Source: Sulfurovum sp.
Lineage (GTDB): Bacteria > Campylobacterota > Campylobacteria > Campylobacterales > Sulfurovaceae
Assembly (NCBI GenBank): GCA_030949725.1
Contig: JAUZSE010000003.1
Coordinates: 19,822 to 83,821, forward strand
Reading direction: 5' to 3'
Length of the DNA: 64,000 bases
Below, one piece after another: positions 1-11,299 of this stretch; the stretch's first letter is position 1; each line of letters opens with the position of its first letter. Made by a program: the position numbers and the translations under genes. Under the pieces are notes generated by a model, which searched no databases, was not told the DNA's origin, and saw only the letters and a list, made by a program, of their open reading frames with translations.

Positions 1-615
1 CAAACTTATCACGTACAATGACAGCAAAAATGTCATGTTTTTTTGCCAATAATTTCAAGTCTATCTCCCCTACAAAATCAGAAACGATGAACAACAGTGC
101 TTTTTTCTTCAAGCGATTGACCAGATGTTTCTACCAACAGTACCATAATCTGCTTCTTTTCCCAGTGGATCAAAATTTACTATTTCATCTACTGCTTTAT
201 GTACAGCATGAAGTTTTTTACTGGGTTTTGAAAAACTATACATTTTCTCTGCAAAAATCATATGGGAAAAACGATCTGAATTTTTGATAGCAGAAAAACC
301 CAAAGTCGCAGCCACTTCAGCGATAATGTCAGACTTTTGTTTCACCGTACCAAAATACGTAGAACCCGAAAGCATAGAAACTACAACTACATTCAGCTCT
401 CTCTCCTCTTTGTAAATCTTCACAAAAGGTTTACCTAGTTTTGCTGTGGTTTTCCAGTCTATCTTACGAACATCATCCCCATACACATATTCACGAAGTT
501 CTGCGAATTCAAAGCCTTCACCTTGAAAAAGTGATGCATTGTTTCCAAGCATATCTCCGTAAACTTGCTTTTTGGTTTTAAGTACAATCTTTTTGACAGC
601 TTTGTTCATCATCAA
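1..615 (-). CDS. DUF58 domain protein, partial and frameshifted
   Basis: This is a DUF58 (vWA-like) protein of the kind that partners MoxR ATPases, with an unknown cell-envelope or chaperone-related role. The N-terminal 150 residues read openly and hold the family hallmark GEGFEFAELREYVYGDDVRKIDW. The open frame stops at 109, but another minus-strand frame continues as NRLKKKALLFIVSDF, which is the expected next DUF58 strand, so a one-base shift lies near 125-150. The gene then runs off the left edge. It starts at 615, four bases downstream of the MoxR gene, so the two form an operon. I read the shift as a probable sequence indel rather than decay. Confidence 0.8.
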
Positions 616-618
616 ACC

Positions 619-1566
619 CTATGGAATCGGCACAGCCGCTAAAATCTTCTCTATGATCTCATCTGTTGTCACTTCTTCTGCCTGTGCTTCATAAGAAAGG
701 ATGATGCGATGACGCAATATCTCTTTAGCTATATAGGCTATCTCTATAGGAGAAACATAATCCTGCCCTTTTAAGTAAGCAATGGCACGTGCAGCCTTAT
801 ACATATCAATACTCGCACGAGGCGATGCACCAAACTCAATGTATGCTTCCAACGCTTCAAGTCCATACTCTTTAGGATTACGTGTCGCAGATACAAGTTC
901 TATGATATACTTTTCGATCTCTTCATCCATATGCACGGCTAAGGCTTCTTCTCTGATTTTATTGAGATCTTCTATAGTGGCTACTTGTTGTATCTCTCCA
1001 AAAGTATTGTTTGCTGCACGTCTTGCTATCTCAAGTTCTTCTTCTTTGGTGTTATAGCCTACGACTATCTTCATCATAAATCTGTCTAATTGTGCTTCAG
1101 GCAGCTCATAAGCACCCTCTTGTTCTACAGGATTTTGTGTTGCCATTACCAAGAAAGGAAGATCTATTTTAAACGTTTCATCCCCAATGGTCACTTGTCT
1201 TTCCTGCATCACTTCTAGCAAAGCAGACTGCACTTTTGCAGGCGCACGGTTGATCTCGTCTGCGAGTAAAAGGTTTGTAAATATAGGCCCTTGTTTAATC
1301 TTAAAGGCATTGTTTGAGGGGTCATAAATCTCTGTACCTATAATGTCTGAGGGTAAGAGATCTGGCGTAAACTGTACACGTTTAAAATCTAAACCCAAGG
1401 TCTTTGCAAGTGCATTGACCGCTGTGGTCTTAGCCAGTCCAGGTACACCTTCTAAAAGTATATGCCCACGACAAAGCAAACCTGCCAAAAGTCCTTCGAC
1501 CATTTTATCTTGTCCCACAAGCACTTTAGCTATTTCTGTTTTGATATTTTGTATAATTTGACTCAA
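619..1566 (-). CDS. MoxR-family AAA+ ATPase
   Basis: This 315-residue protein is a MoxR-type AAA+ ATPase. The Walker A motif GVPGLAKT is at about residues 40-47, Walker B with LLADEINRAP at about 100, and sensor 1 with MATQNPVEQEG at about 140. The AAA lid follows. The family acts as a chaperone for assembly or activation of partner proteins that carry vWA domains. The partner here is the DUF58 gene directly downstream in the same direction. Length is normal for the family and the start is followed by the expected short N-terminal helix. The exact client cannot be told from sequence. Confidence 0.93.
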   Translation of the reverse strand: MSQIIQNIKTEIAKVLVGQDKMVEGLLAGLLCRGHILLEGVPGLAKTTAVNALAKTLGLDFKRVQFTPDLLPSDIIGTEIYDPSNNAFKIKQGPIFTNLLLADEINRAPAKVQSALLEVMQERQVTIGDETFKIDLPFLVMATQNPVEQEGAYELPEAQLDRFMMKIVVGYNTKEEELEIARRAANNTFGEIQQVATIEDLNKIREEALAVHMDEEIEKYIIELVSATRNPKEYGLEALEAYIEFGASPRASIDMYKAARAIAYLKGQDYVSPIEIAYIAKEILRHRIILSYEAQAEEVTTDEIIEKILAAVPIP

Positions 1567-1621
1567 GATACACTCCTACATTTTTATAAAGGAAGTATAC
1601 TTTTGTGAGGTTAATTGAAAG

Positions 1622-2332
1622 TTAATAATTAGCTTCGAGGGAATACCCTACCTTACTATGAGAGACAATAGGCAAATCAGGAAGTAATTTACGTAGTGAA
1701 TACACCAAAGTACGTAAAGCAGAATCTGCTATCTTATCATCTCCCCAAAGGGTTGAAATAAGCGTGTCATATCCTACTGTAGCATTGATATTTTGACTTA
1801 AAATCTCTAAAAGCATTTTTTGCTTCTTATTCAACTTCACAGCTTCCCCATCAAAATACAATATAGACAAAGTACGTGAATAGGTATAATACGCATTGAT
1901 AATTATATCACTACTTGATGCTTCTTTTCTTTTAAGTTGTGATACTTCCATATGTGTCAAGTAGCGTTTATACGCTATCTTCACTGTCGTGAGTACTTCT
2001 TTACTTGAAAAAGGCTTCCCTATAAATCCATAAGGTGCCAGTTCTAAAAGTTCTTCCAGTGTGGCATCATCATTGTGTGCTGTAATAAAGACAATGGGCA
2101 GTGTATAGCGTTCTAATATTTTCCTAGCTAATTGTATACCATCCACTGAACCCTTAATGTTAATATCCATTAAAATCATATCGCAGTTTATATGATTAAG
2201 TGCTGCCATTGTATCTGAAGCCTTATCAAAACAACCCGATACCATCACATCATACTGAGCTAAAACATCTTGTAAATAACGTTGTGTGATGACTTCATCT
2301 TCAACTATGACTATGTTTTTAGGTAACAGCAT
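1622..2332 (-). CDS. Response regulator, REC plus winged helix
   Basis: An OmpR-like response regulator of 236 residues. The receiver domain (about 1-120) has the acidic pair EDE at 11-13, the phospho-acceptor Asp in MILMDINI (D56), the Thr in VFITA and the Lys in IGKPF. A C-terminal winged-helix domain (about 150-233) carries LRTLVYSLRKLL and a SKVGYSL hairpin. The start codon overlaps the stop of the upstream histidine kinase (TAATG), so the two are translationally coupled and almost certainly form a cognate pair. The stimulus and target genes are unknown. Confidence 0.92.
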   Translation of the reverse strand: MLLPKNIVIVEDEVITQRYLQDVLAQYDVMVSGCFDKASDTMAALNHINCDMILMDINIKGSVDGIQLARKILERYTLPIVFITAHNDDATLEELLELAPYGFIGKPFSSKEVLTTVKIAYKRYLTHMEVSQLKRKEASSSDIIINAYYTYSRTLSILYFDGEAVKLNKKQKMLLEILSQNINATVGYDTLISTLWGDDKIADSALRTLVYSLRKLLPDLPIVSHSKVGYSLEANY

Positions 2333-3519
2333 TATAGCTCTTTGTCTCGATCAAAAGAAATCTTAATCTGAACACCCTGTGTGCCATCTATACTTATATT
2401 ATGGTTGGGTAATGTAGCAGACAAATCTTTTATAAGAGTCAAACCTAAAGAGTTGTATGTTCTTGACGTATCATAGCCTTTTCCATTATCTGATATATAC
2501 AAACAATAGCCTTCATTCACTTGCTTAAACGAAATATCAATATTTCCTACCTTATCCTCTTCTTTATCATCAAAAGCATGCTCAATGGAATTGCTTACCC
2601 CTTCATTAAAAATAAGCCCAAGACTCATCGCTGTTTTCATATCTACCACGACAGCATCTATATCAGTATTGATACTATGTTGCGTATAGGTTTGTAAACT
2701 TTGGGCTATCTCTTCAAGGTAATCCTTAATATTCACTTCCTCATAACTTTGATTACTGTAAAGATTTTTATGCATGAGACTCATCGCTTTTAAACGATCG
2801 ACATGGGTTTCAAACATTTTTTTATATTTGGGATCAGTTATCTTAAAAGATTGACTTTCAAGTAAACCCATAATCACCTGCATGTTATTTTTGGTACGGT
2901 GATGTACTTCTTTAAGAAGTATTTGATTTTCTTCAAGGGCTATATTTAGCTTTTTTTCATAAGAACTTCGTTCACTTTCAATAATATATAACATATAAGA
3001 GACAACCAAATACCCTAAAACAATTTGCGAAAGAAGTTCCCATTCATAGACAAACTTTATCCCTGTAAGAAAAGAAAATAAGGGAATAAAGAGTAAAATA
3101 ATAAACATATTTGTACTCCATCTTATCCCCTTGTCTACCCCTAAAAAAAAGAAAACAAATATCGGTAGAGATGCCAGCCAAAACAGTGAAAGTTCAGGGT
3201 CTTGTCCTGGTATTATCAGTGACATTGCAAGCAAAAAAGTAAGTGTTCCTAGGATGATATAAGAGGTATGAAGGATCGTCACATAATGAGGAAAAACAAG
3301 ATATGCAACCATAAGGATAAAGACTATAAACAATTCAATCATCAACATCACATAATAGCCATGAGTCAAATTCTCATAAGCATAAAGAAGCATAATAAAG
3401 ACACCCACCAAAATAAACAGATTGACCATTGTTGCTCTTAACCTGTCACGACTTTGAGGTATAAAATATTTGCCTTTTAATACTTCTGCTTCAAAAAAAT
3501 TCAACGCTATATCCCTCAT
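2332..3519 (-). CDS. Membrane sensor histidine kinase (HisKA_2 type)
   Basis: A 395-residue sensor kinase. The first 185 residues form about six hydrophobic helices with no obvious periplasmic sensor domain, so it probably senses through the membrane. A short coiled coil leads into KEVHHRTKNNMQVI, the HisKA_2/HWE-like phospho-acceptor box with its paired His. A compact HATPase domain follows, with the N box (NEGVSNSIEHAF) and G box (YISDNGKGYD, LGLTLIKDL). It sits directly upstream of, and overlaps by one base with, its response regulator. HisKA_2 kinases often serve general stress or light/redox sensing, but nothing here fixes the signal. Confidence 0.9.
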   Translation of the reverse strand: MRDIALNFFEAEVLKGKYFIPQSRDRLRATMVNLFILVGVFIMLLYAYENLTHGYYVMLMIELFIVFILMVAYLVFPHYVTILHTSYIILGTLTFLLAMSLIIPGQDPELSLFWLASLPIFVFFFLGVDKGIRWSTNMFIILLFIPLFSFLTGIKFVYEWELLSQIVLGYLVVSYMLYIIESERSSYEKKLNIALEENQILLKEVHHRTKNNMQVIMGLLESQSFKITDPKYKKMFETHVDRLKAMSLMHKNLYSNQSYEEVNIKDYLEEIAQSLQTYTQHSINTDIDAVVVDMKTAMSLGLIFNEGVSNSIEHAFDDKEEDKVGNIDISFKQVNEGYCLYISDNGKGYDTSRTYNSLGLTLIKDLSATLPNHNISIDGTQGVQIKISFDRDKEL

Positions 3520-3570
3520 ATTCTATCTAGTAAAGTATAGTAGGAGATTGATTAGTGTAGACTGAGACTA

Positions 3571-6545
3571 TTATTTTTTCAAATATCCCATAGCCGTAGC
3601 GATAATGTCATCATCATCTTTACTACTTGACTTCAACACCACTCTGTCTTTATTCTCTTCTATAAACTCCATATACACATTTTCACCATAAGAAGAGACT
3701 TTTGAAATGCCCTTTTCCCTTGCCAGTACTTTCATCACAATGACATCTATAAACTGTCTGGTCACTGTATCTAGTTTACCAAAACGATCCGCTATTTCAG
3801 ACTCTATCTCATACACTTCTCCTGTACTTTCACAAAGAGATAAACGCCGATAAAGTTCTAAACGTAGTCTGTCTTCTTCTATAAGTTCTTCATTTAAGTA
3901 GGCATCCACGGAGAGTTTCATATCTATGTTTTGTGCCACTTCTTTGTCTTGTCCCGAAAGTTCTTTGATAGCATCTTCAAGCATACGCAAATACAGTGAA
4001 TATCCTATCTGTTTAATGTGTCCCGACTGTGCTTCTCCGATGATGTTTCCTCCCCCACGTATCTCAAGGTCATGAAATGCCAATACCGCTCCAGAACCTA
4101 AATCAGAATGTGACTCTAATGCAAGCAAACGACGTTTTGCATTTTCAGTCAAACGCTCTTTGTCTGCAACCATAAAGTAACAGTAACCTTCTTTAGTTCC
4201 ACGTCCTACACGCCCACGAAGTTGATGCAAGTCTGCTATACCAAAGTTGTCTGATCCATCTACTATCATAGTGTTGGCATGGGGCATGTGTATACCTGAT
4301 TCTACGATGGAAGTAGAGAGAAGCACATCATACTCACCATCTTCAAAAAGCATCATTTCATCTTCTGTTTCTTTGGCTGAAATCTTAGAATGCAGTACGG
4401 CTATGCGAAGTTTGGGAAGTATCTGAAGCAAAACTTTTTTCTTTGCTTCTATCCCTGCGATGGAGTTAAAGACATAAAATGTCTGTCCTCCACGTCGCAT
4501 TTCACGTAGTATGGCTTCTTTGATCACCTTATCATCATAAGACTTCACAAACGTTCTTACTCCCTGACGTTCTGTCGGAGGGGTAAGGATTTCAGAAAAT
4601 GACTTTACATCTGACATAGCAAGATTCAAAGACCTAGGAATTGGCGTAGCAGACATGGAGAGCAGATGCACATCAATGGCTATCTCTTTCAGTGCTTCTT
4701 TTTGTTTCACCCCAAATTTATGCTCTTCATCTATGATCACCAGTGCTAGGTTTTTGAACTTGGCTTTAAGCAAGGCATGTGTTCCTACCACCACATCCAT
4801 TCTTCCATCCGCAAGTGCTTCTAAAGTATTCTTTTTCTCTTTGGCAGTTGAAAACCTATCTAGCTTTCCTATTTTGATACCATGGGAATAAAAACGCTCT
4901 TTCAAAGATTTGAAATGCTGTGATGAAAGTAAGCGTTGTGGGTGCTATCATCATAGCCTGATAGCCGTTTTTCACTGCGATAAACATACCATTCATCGCC
5001 ACTTCTGTTTTACCAAAACCAACATCAGCAGAAAGAAGCCTATCCATAATCTTGCCCGAAGACATATCTTCTAACATCTCCTTGATAGCACGTTCTTGAT
5101 CTTCTGTATGTACAAATCCTGCTTCAGACATAAAGATGGCATGTTCTTCCATATTTTTCTTAAGTCTAATCCCTTTTTTCAAATGACGTTGTGCAGAAAG
5201 ATTGATGATCTGAGAAGCAATAGCAAAGAGCTTTTCTCTCACTTTTGCTTTGAGCTTTTTAAAACTGGCTTTACCTAGTCTGTCCAAGATGGGCAAAGAT
5301 CCCCCCTCTGCCACATAACGGTCTATGACTTCAAGGGAAGAGACAGGGATAAGTAAAGCATCTTCATTTTGGTAATGCATCACTACAAACTCAGATAGTG
5401 AACCCAATATCTCGCGTTTTTCTATGCCTTTAAAAAGACCCACCCCATAATTTTCATGCACCACATAATCCCCAGGTTTCAGTGCATCAAGCACAATACC
5501 TGCTTTCTTGACACGTTTGCGTTTGAGTGGTTTATTGAGTGAAAGTATCAGTCTATCCCCACCGATGATATTGACGATACCCTCTTGGTAGACAAACTCA
5601 ATATTGGCAAAAGAATCAAGCTCCGAACCTCTTACAATACTCTCATTTTTTGCAAGTATGGTAATCTTCTTATCTTTATGTGATTCCAAAAGTTTATTGG
5701 GGTTGACTGCTTCCAAATCACGATATTTATGCCCCTCTGGTATAGAAGGCAGTAAAAATGCTTTGCGTTCTACCAAAGGAGTAGTCAAGTCATAGATCTC
5801 TTTGAGTTCTTCATCTATGCCAGATGCCCATACCCCTGAAAATTCTTCCAAAGCAGACACACCCAAATCATCCAAATGCCATAAACCAAGTGAATTTATG
5901 TCTTTCACAAAAGTATCATATTTACTACGTTCTACCCTACTTTTGAGTGTTTCATATTGGCTTTTATCTAGTGCTAAAAAGGCAGGGGTAAACGTAAAAG
6001 ACTCTAACTCATCAGGATCACGTTTTTGCGTATTTTCATCATAATACTGTATGGTTTCCACTTCTTCATCAAACATCGATATACGGTAAGGTTTATCCGC
6101 ATCTATAGGAAAAATATCTATAATATCTCCACGAAAAGAAACCTCTCCACGCCCAGCAGCAATATCTGTAAAATGATAGCCCCAATGATACAAAGTATCT
6201 TTAAGCTCTTTCAAATTTAAAGTATCACCAAATTCTATAGTTTTGGTAGCAAATAATTCACTTTTAGGAAAAGGCAGTAAGTAAGGTTCTCAAAGGAGAA
6301 ATAAGTACTTTTTTCGTTTGACTGGCATAATACTTTGCCAACGTGATAAAAAATGCCTGCACATCTTCATCATAAGCACGCAAGTCTTCACCTAAAGAAA
6401 CACGAAGGTCAGGCAAGACAAAAGTATCAAAATTTAGAAGTACAGCAACATCACGAATCTGCACTGCTTCTTTATCGTCTTTACAAATAAGTAGCTTTGT
6501 CTCTTTTAACGCTTCTAGGTATTGGTAGGTATTACTTTGGTACAT
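3571..6545 (-). CDS. mfd: Transcription-repair coupling factor Mfd (two frameshifts)
   Basis: Mfd removes stalled RNA polymerase at lesions and recruits UvrA. Three consecutive ORFs together give about 990 residues, the normal length. The N-terminal piece (6264-6545) ends in RTLLTAFS and resumes in another frame as FPKSELFATKTIEFGD, placing a shift near 6270. The middle piece holds the CarD-like RNAP-binding region (PGDYVVHENYGVGLFKG) and the Walker A helicase motif (SADVGFGKTEVAMN). A second shift near 4935 separates APTTLL from SSQHFKSLKERF. The last piece has the DEEH box, HLLSMSATPIPRSL, motif VI (QLRGRVGRG) and the TRCF domain. Two shifts in a core repair gene look like sequence indels. 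Confidence 0.88.
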
Positions 6546-6549
6546 ATAT

Positions 6550-7692
6550 TTATTTTTTCCTATTTTTTAAAAATGCTTCTACAACATAAAATGATCCAAA
6601 AACTAAATACTTCTCATCTTTGTTCACTTTATTCTCAAAATTACTATATTCTAACCCTACTTTTTCTAAAGCTTTTTCTATTTCTTCAAGTGTACTGGCT
6701 CTTTGTGAGTCCATAGCTATGATTTCCACACGTTTTACTTTAGGCTTTAAGACTACGTAAAACCTCTTCATAGTCCTTATCATCAAGACTATTATAAATG
6801 AGTACTACCTTTTCATCTAAGGCTTTTTCTATGGCAGATGCAGCCAAAGGATTATGCCCTACATCTATACGTATATTTGGCGTTAAAGCATAAAATCGTC
6901 CAAAGAGTTCTAAAGATTTTAAATCATCTATAGCATATTTTAGTTCTAATATATCTAAGGCTTCTAGTGCCACACTAGCATTCTCTATGAGGTAATCGGG
7001 CCAGCCTTTTTCTTTGGCAATACACATAAGTATCCTAGGTCGGGGTGTCCCCTCCCCGACAATAATATTTGCACCCTTTTCTAAAACAATCTCTCTCGCG
7101 ACTTCAATCACTTCATCATACACCTGAGGTGCTAACAAAACCTGTTTTTGAATACTACGTATCTTCGTACCTGCTATCTCTTCTATAGTCTCACCCAAAA
7201 ATGCCTGATGGTCTATGCCAATAGGCGTAATAATAGAAAGCTCTTTATCACAGACATTGGTCGCATCAAATTCCCCACCTAGACCTGCTTCTAAGACCAT
7301 TAAATCACAATTTTGAAAGACGACAAAAGCCAAAAGTGTGGTATATTCAAAATAGCTCAACGCATCACGCATCTCTTGACCCAATAGCCTAAAAAGTCTC
7401 TGATGTGCTGTTTCCAATACCTCATCAGAAATATTTTTTCCATCTAGCCAGATACGCTCATTAAATTTCAAAATATGTGGAGAAGTATAATGCCCTACAT
7501 TCAGTCCGCTTTTATATGCCAAATGTGCAAGTATACGTCCTGTTGAACCTTTACCATTTGTTCCCACAAGATGCACAGTTCGAGGCTGTTTGATATGTGG
7601 TTTTAACTACAGGCATAGGCTTCATGTATCCGCTCATGGTCTATCTCTTTATAATAAAGTGGTTTATTTTCTAAAAATGTATTAAAATTCAT
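6550..7692 (-). CDS. folC: Folylpolyglutamate/dihydrofolate synthase (two frameshifts)
   Basis: FolC adds glutamate to folates (and in bacteria often makes dihydrofolate). Three frames together make about 380 residues. The N-terminus starts at 7692, where ATGA overlaps the stop of the lptE-like gene. It reads MNFNTFLENKPLYYKEID and then shifts near 7605 into KPHIKQPRTVHLVGTNGKGST, which carries the mononucleotide-binding loop GTNGKGS. The central piece has EAGLGGEFDATN, GIDHQ and DVGHNP. A second shift near 6745 joins VLRSLKP to VKRVEIIAMDSQRAS at the C-terminus. The gene lies between the lipoprotein gene and mfd in one minus-strand run. The shifts are probably indels because every family motif is intact. 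Confidence 0.87.
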
Positions 7693-8207
7693 CGCTCACT
7701 TTTCAACATCCCTTTAGCACTCACATACGCTAAAAATTCATCCAAAGCCTTAGCCAAACCCTTACGAATAGCTTCTGTTCTAAGTGCTGAAGAAGTCAAT
7801 GAACTAGCCTGTATATCTGCTTCAACCATACTTGAAATTGTTTTTTTAAACTTCCCCTCTTTTGTGAGCATATTAAAATGTACCCTAATATTTGCCCGAT
7901 ACCGTGTCACATACCCATTTTCATAAGCCAGTGGTAAGAAACTACTCCCTGCATAAGAAATGCGTATTTGGCTTTGCGCTTTTTCTTTTGAAGTCACACG
8001 ACCTTTAAAACGTGTATAAATCAAGCGGTTTATTTCATCTTTTACAAAAGATGCATTTTCGGGTTCTGCTCTATCGACTAGCACCTCTACATAAATATTT
8101 TCAGAAAAGACATGCTTGACTAGATGAGAAGAAGGTTTATACCCACAAGAAACCAATAGTAGTGCCATGATAGTAAATAATGCCGTGTACATAATTCTTT
8201 GTTTCAT
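7689..8207 (-). CDS. lptE: LptE-like outer-membrane lipoprotein
   Basis: A 172-residue protein with a lipoprotein signal peptide: basic start MKQR, hydrophobic run and lipobox LLLVSCGYKP (acylated Cys about residue 21). The CGYKP start and the small alpha/beta layout fit LptE, the lipoprotein that plugs LptD during lipopolysaccharide export. It lies between leuS and folC in the same direction. LptE following LeuRS is a widely conserved arrangement, which supports the call. Sequence conservation in this family is low, so the symbol rests on lipobox, size and neighbourhood. Confidence 0.75.
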   Translation of the reverse strand: MKQRIMYTALFTIMALLLVSCGYKPSSHLVKHVFSENIYVEVLVDRAEPENASFVKDEINRLIYTRFKGRVTSKEKAQSQIRISYAGSSFLPLAYENGYVTRYRANIRVHFNMLTKEGKFKKTISSMVEADIQASSLTSSALRTEAIRKGLAKALDEFLAYVSAKGMLKSER

Positions 8208-8245
8208 ATTAACTCCCTAGGGTCGATTCACCGACCACTAAACAT

Positions 8246-10688
8246 TTACGCTGGTTTCACCGCAAGGTTTACCAATTTTCCTGGCACTACGATTTCTTTA
8301 ACAATTGTCATACCCTCAAGCCATTTAGCCCCTGCTTCTTTTGCCGCAGCCAAAATTTCATCTTTTGAAGCCGAAGTATTCATTTCTACTTCTGTACGTT
8401 TTTTGCCACCTATCATCACCATATAATTGATACTATCTTGCACAAATACTTCTTCTTTTACTTCAAGTATAGCACCTAGATTTTCTCTTGCAAATAACAT
8501 TTCAGAAAGTTCTGTTGTCACATGAGGAATGATAGGTTCAAGTAAGTTCAGCATAATATACATGCCCTCCGTCCAGACATCGCCATTGTCTTGTTTATCA
8601 AGTGCATTAAGGGCTTCCATACATGCAGCGATAAGTGTATTAAACGCAAATGTTTTTTCATACACATCTGAAGATTTTTGTAAGGCTTCATAGACTTTTA
8701 CACGTGCTAGTTTAGATGCTTTACTTAATGATGCTTGGTCTACGTTTGCTAAAGTATTGCCTGTTACTCTCTCTTTTCTGTCATAAAGTTTTTTGATAAA
8801 CCTATACGCACCCTCAACAGCAGAATCATTCCACTCCAATTCTTTGGTAGGAGGTGCAGCAAAAAGTGTAAAGAGTCTTGCCGTATCTGCTCCATACTTC
8901 TCTATCAAGGCATCGGGATCAATAGTATTTCCTTTTGACTTAGACATCTTTGTACCATCCATAAGTACCATCCCTTGTGTAAGCAAGTTTTCAAAAGGTT
9001 CATCTATGTCATGGTAGCCTAGATCACGAAGTACTTTGGTGAAAAAGCGTGCATAAAGCAAGTGCAAGATAGCATGTTCTATCCCACCTATATACTGGTC
9101 TACACCCAACCAATAGTTCGCATCTTCTTTGTCTATACCTACATCATTCCACTTCTTAGGATTGGTTGCATAACGAAACTGATACCAGCTTGACTGTACA
9201 AAAGTATCAAGTGTATCTGTTTCACGCTTGGCATCTTTCCCACAGATAGGACAAGCACAGTGTGACCAAGTTGGGTGGTTTGCAAGTGGGTTACCCTCAC
9301 CTGTTATCTCCACATCATCAGGCAATGCTATAGGTAGATTTTCTACTTTTTCAGGCACAAGCCCACAATCCTCACAATGCACAAAAGGAATCGGCGCACC
9401 CCAATAACGCTGACGAGAAATTCCCCAGTTTCTCAATTTGTAGTTGGTAGTACCCTTCCCCAAAGACTGCTCTTCAAAATAGCTTATGATCTGTGCTTTG
9501 GCTTCTGTATTTTTCACACCCGTAAATGACCCTGAGTTTTCTAAGTTACCCTCAAAAGTATAAGGCAAGTCATCCCCACCCATTATCACTCTTTTTATAG
9601 GTAAATCATATTTCGTAGCAAATTCAAAATCTCTTTCATCATGTGCAGGTACAGCCATCACAGCACCCCCACCATAAGAGGCAAGTACAAAGTTTGCTGT
9701 CCATACAGGTATCTCTTCAAGGGTCAGTGGGTGTATGACGGTTAAACCTAAGTCATATCCCTCTTTACCCTCTTTGGCACGTTCTATCTCTGTCATATTG
9801 GTGATAGTCAGAATTTTTTCTGCTACTTTTGCATCCAACAAATTATTTTTCAAGAGATACTTCGTGATAGGATGTTCAGCCGCCAAAGCTGAATATGTCA
9901 CACCATAAATCGTGTCTGGACGTGTAGTAAATACAGTGTATGTGTCAAAATTTCCACCAAGTTTAGCTTTCGATGCAGGAGAAAGTTCAAAATCAAATTC
10001 AAGCCCTTGAGACTTCCCTATCCAGTTTTTCTGCATGGTAATCACTTGATTTGGCCATTTACCTTCAAGCTGGTCTAAATCATCTAGCAAATCATCTGCA
10101 TACTTTTTGATGTCGAGGTAATACCCTGGCATTTCTTTAAGTTCCACAGGATTGTCACAACGCCAACAACAGCCTTCTTCTACTTGCTCATTGGCAAGTA
10201 CAGTATGACAGTCCTCACACCAGTTTACCGTCGTAGACTCACGGTAAAGCAGTTTCTCTTCAAACATTTTGATAATAAACTCTTGTTCCCACTTTGTATA
10301 TAAAGGGTCACAAGTCGCAAATTCACGTGTTTTAGAAAATGAAAGACCAAGTGTGTTCAGCTCTTTTTTCATGTAATCTATGTTTGAGTACGTCCAGTCT
10401 TTTGGATGTCGTCCATGTTTAATGGCAGCATTCTCAGCAGGCATTCCAAAAGCATCCCAACCTATGGGATGGAGTACATTAAAATCTTGTTTTCTATAAT
10501 ACCTTGCAAACGCATCACCAATGGCATAATTTCGTACATGCCCCATATGCAAACGCCCAGAAGGAAAAGGAAACATACTCAAAATATATTTTTTTCTTTC
10601 GTGTTAAAGTATCATCAGGCTCAAAAGCCTTCTCATCATCCCATTTCTTCTGCCATTTGGCTTCAATCTCATTTGGATTGTAACTCAT
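8246..10688 (-). CDS. leuS: Leucyl-tRNA synthetase (N-terminal frameshift)
   Basis: LeuRS charges tRNA-Leu. The track shows it from 10582, but the true start is ATG at 10688, reading [22 protein letters not shown], a typical LeuRS N-terminus. The frame shifts inside a run of A (plus-strand TTTTTTT) near 10592: before it TRKKK, after it [17 protein letters not shown]. Class I HIGH box (HMGH), zinc-like Cys clusters (CEDCH, CWRC), the CP1 editing domain ([11 protein letters not shown]) and KMSKS ([12 protein letters not shown]) are all present. Total is about 813 residues, a normal length. It is an essential gene, so the break is almost surely an indel error. Confidence 0.93.
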
Positions 10689-10758
10689 ATTTTCTCGCTT
10701 ATATTGTGATTATTTTATAACAATGATTATAGCCAAGATGGGGTTAGGGGGGGAGTTG

Positions 10759-10783
10759 TGATGTATTGTTTAACAATACATCA
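10759..10783. other. Near-perfect palindrome in leuS-dnaX gap
   Basis: TGATGTATTGTT and AACAATACATCA form 12-bp arms around a single T. There is no following T-run, so it does not look like a strong intrinsic terminator. It could be a protein-binding site or a remnant insertion end. The flanks 10689-10845 contain no supportable gene. Confidence 0.5.
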
Positions 10784-10845
10784 TAAATAACCTCGTCCCC
10801 TTAGTTAGCAAGATGACAAATATAGCATTACTAGACACCTGATTT

Positions 10846-11010
10846 CTATTTAGGAATCTCTTTGCCATTGTCTATGGCATCAAGTCTATTTTGGATTTCT
10901 ACTTGAACTTTGTCTTGTTTAAGTAAAACTTTTCCAGAAGGAAAAGCATCAAGTACATGTTTAAATTTATCTATAAAATCATCTTCTATTTCTAAAGTAA
11001 CAACTTGCAT
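10846..11010 (-). CDS. Small acidic protein, 54 aa, antitoxin-like
   Basis: This ORF is too short for the supplied track. It reads MQVVTLEIEDDFIDKFK and ends KEIPK, 54 residues. A purine-rich AAAAAGGAAAAAT stretch just upstream can act as ribosome-binding site. The beta-strand-plus-helix start and acidic helical tail look like small antitoxins or DUF antitoxins paired with RelE toxins, but no toxin ORF is adjacent. I cannot name a family. It may be an orphan antitoxin or an unrelated small protein. Confidence 0.45.
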   Translation of the reverse strand: MQVVTLEIEDDFIDKFKHVLDAFPSGKVLLKQDKVQVEIQNRLDAIDNGKEIPK

Positions 11011-11072
11011 ATTTTTCCTTTTTTCTAAATCTTACATTATTATATCATATTTAAATACTTAGCAGTTATTGA

Positions 11073-11192
11073 TTATACCCAATAAGTATCCCCTCCAAAC
11101 CTATCACAAACCCTCATATCAGCAGACTTTACCCCACTCCATTCGTTACTTGGAAGAACATTGGAGCTTTTTCGTCCACCTTTCCATTTCAT
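11073..11192 (-). CDS. 39-aa ORF resembling the start of a zinc metallopeptidase
   Basis: ATG at 11192 follows a strong ribosome-binding site (AAAGGAGAAAGT). The product begins MKWKGGRKSSNV, which recalls the N-terminus of YpfJ-type neutral zinc metallopeptidases (M-W-x-G-R-x-S-x-N-V), then diverges and stops after 39 residues. No peptidase body follows in any frame up to 11040. It is either a true small protein or the remnant of a deleted peptidase gene. It is transcribed away from dnaX. Confidence 0.35.
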   Translation of the reverse strand: MKWKGGRKSSNVLPSNEWSGVKSADMRVCDRFGGDTYWV

Positions 11193-11299
11193 ACTTTCTC
11201 CTTTAGTAATTGGTAAAATTATACCAACCAAAAGTAAAAATCTACTACAATGAGACCAACAAATATGTATACACTTCATACATACAAAGGAATCTCTCT

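Noticed and set aside
18-287. Plus-strand 89-aa ORF at the left edge
   Set aside because: It is antisense to the frameshifted DUF58 gene, whose continuation reads on the minus strand.
11210-11299. Longer dnaX start from the ORF track
   Set aside because: The first 30 codons have no family similarity, while GTG at 11300 has AAAGGA upstream and gives the typical SLALARKYRP start.
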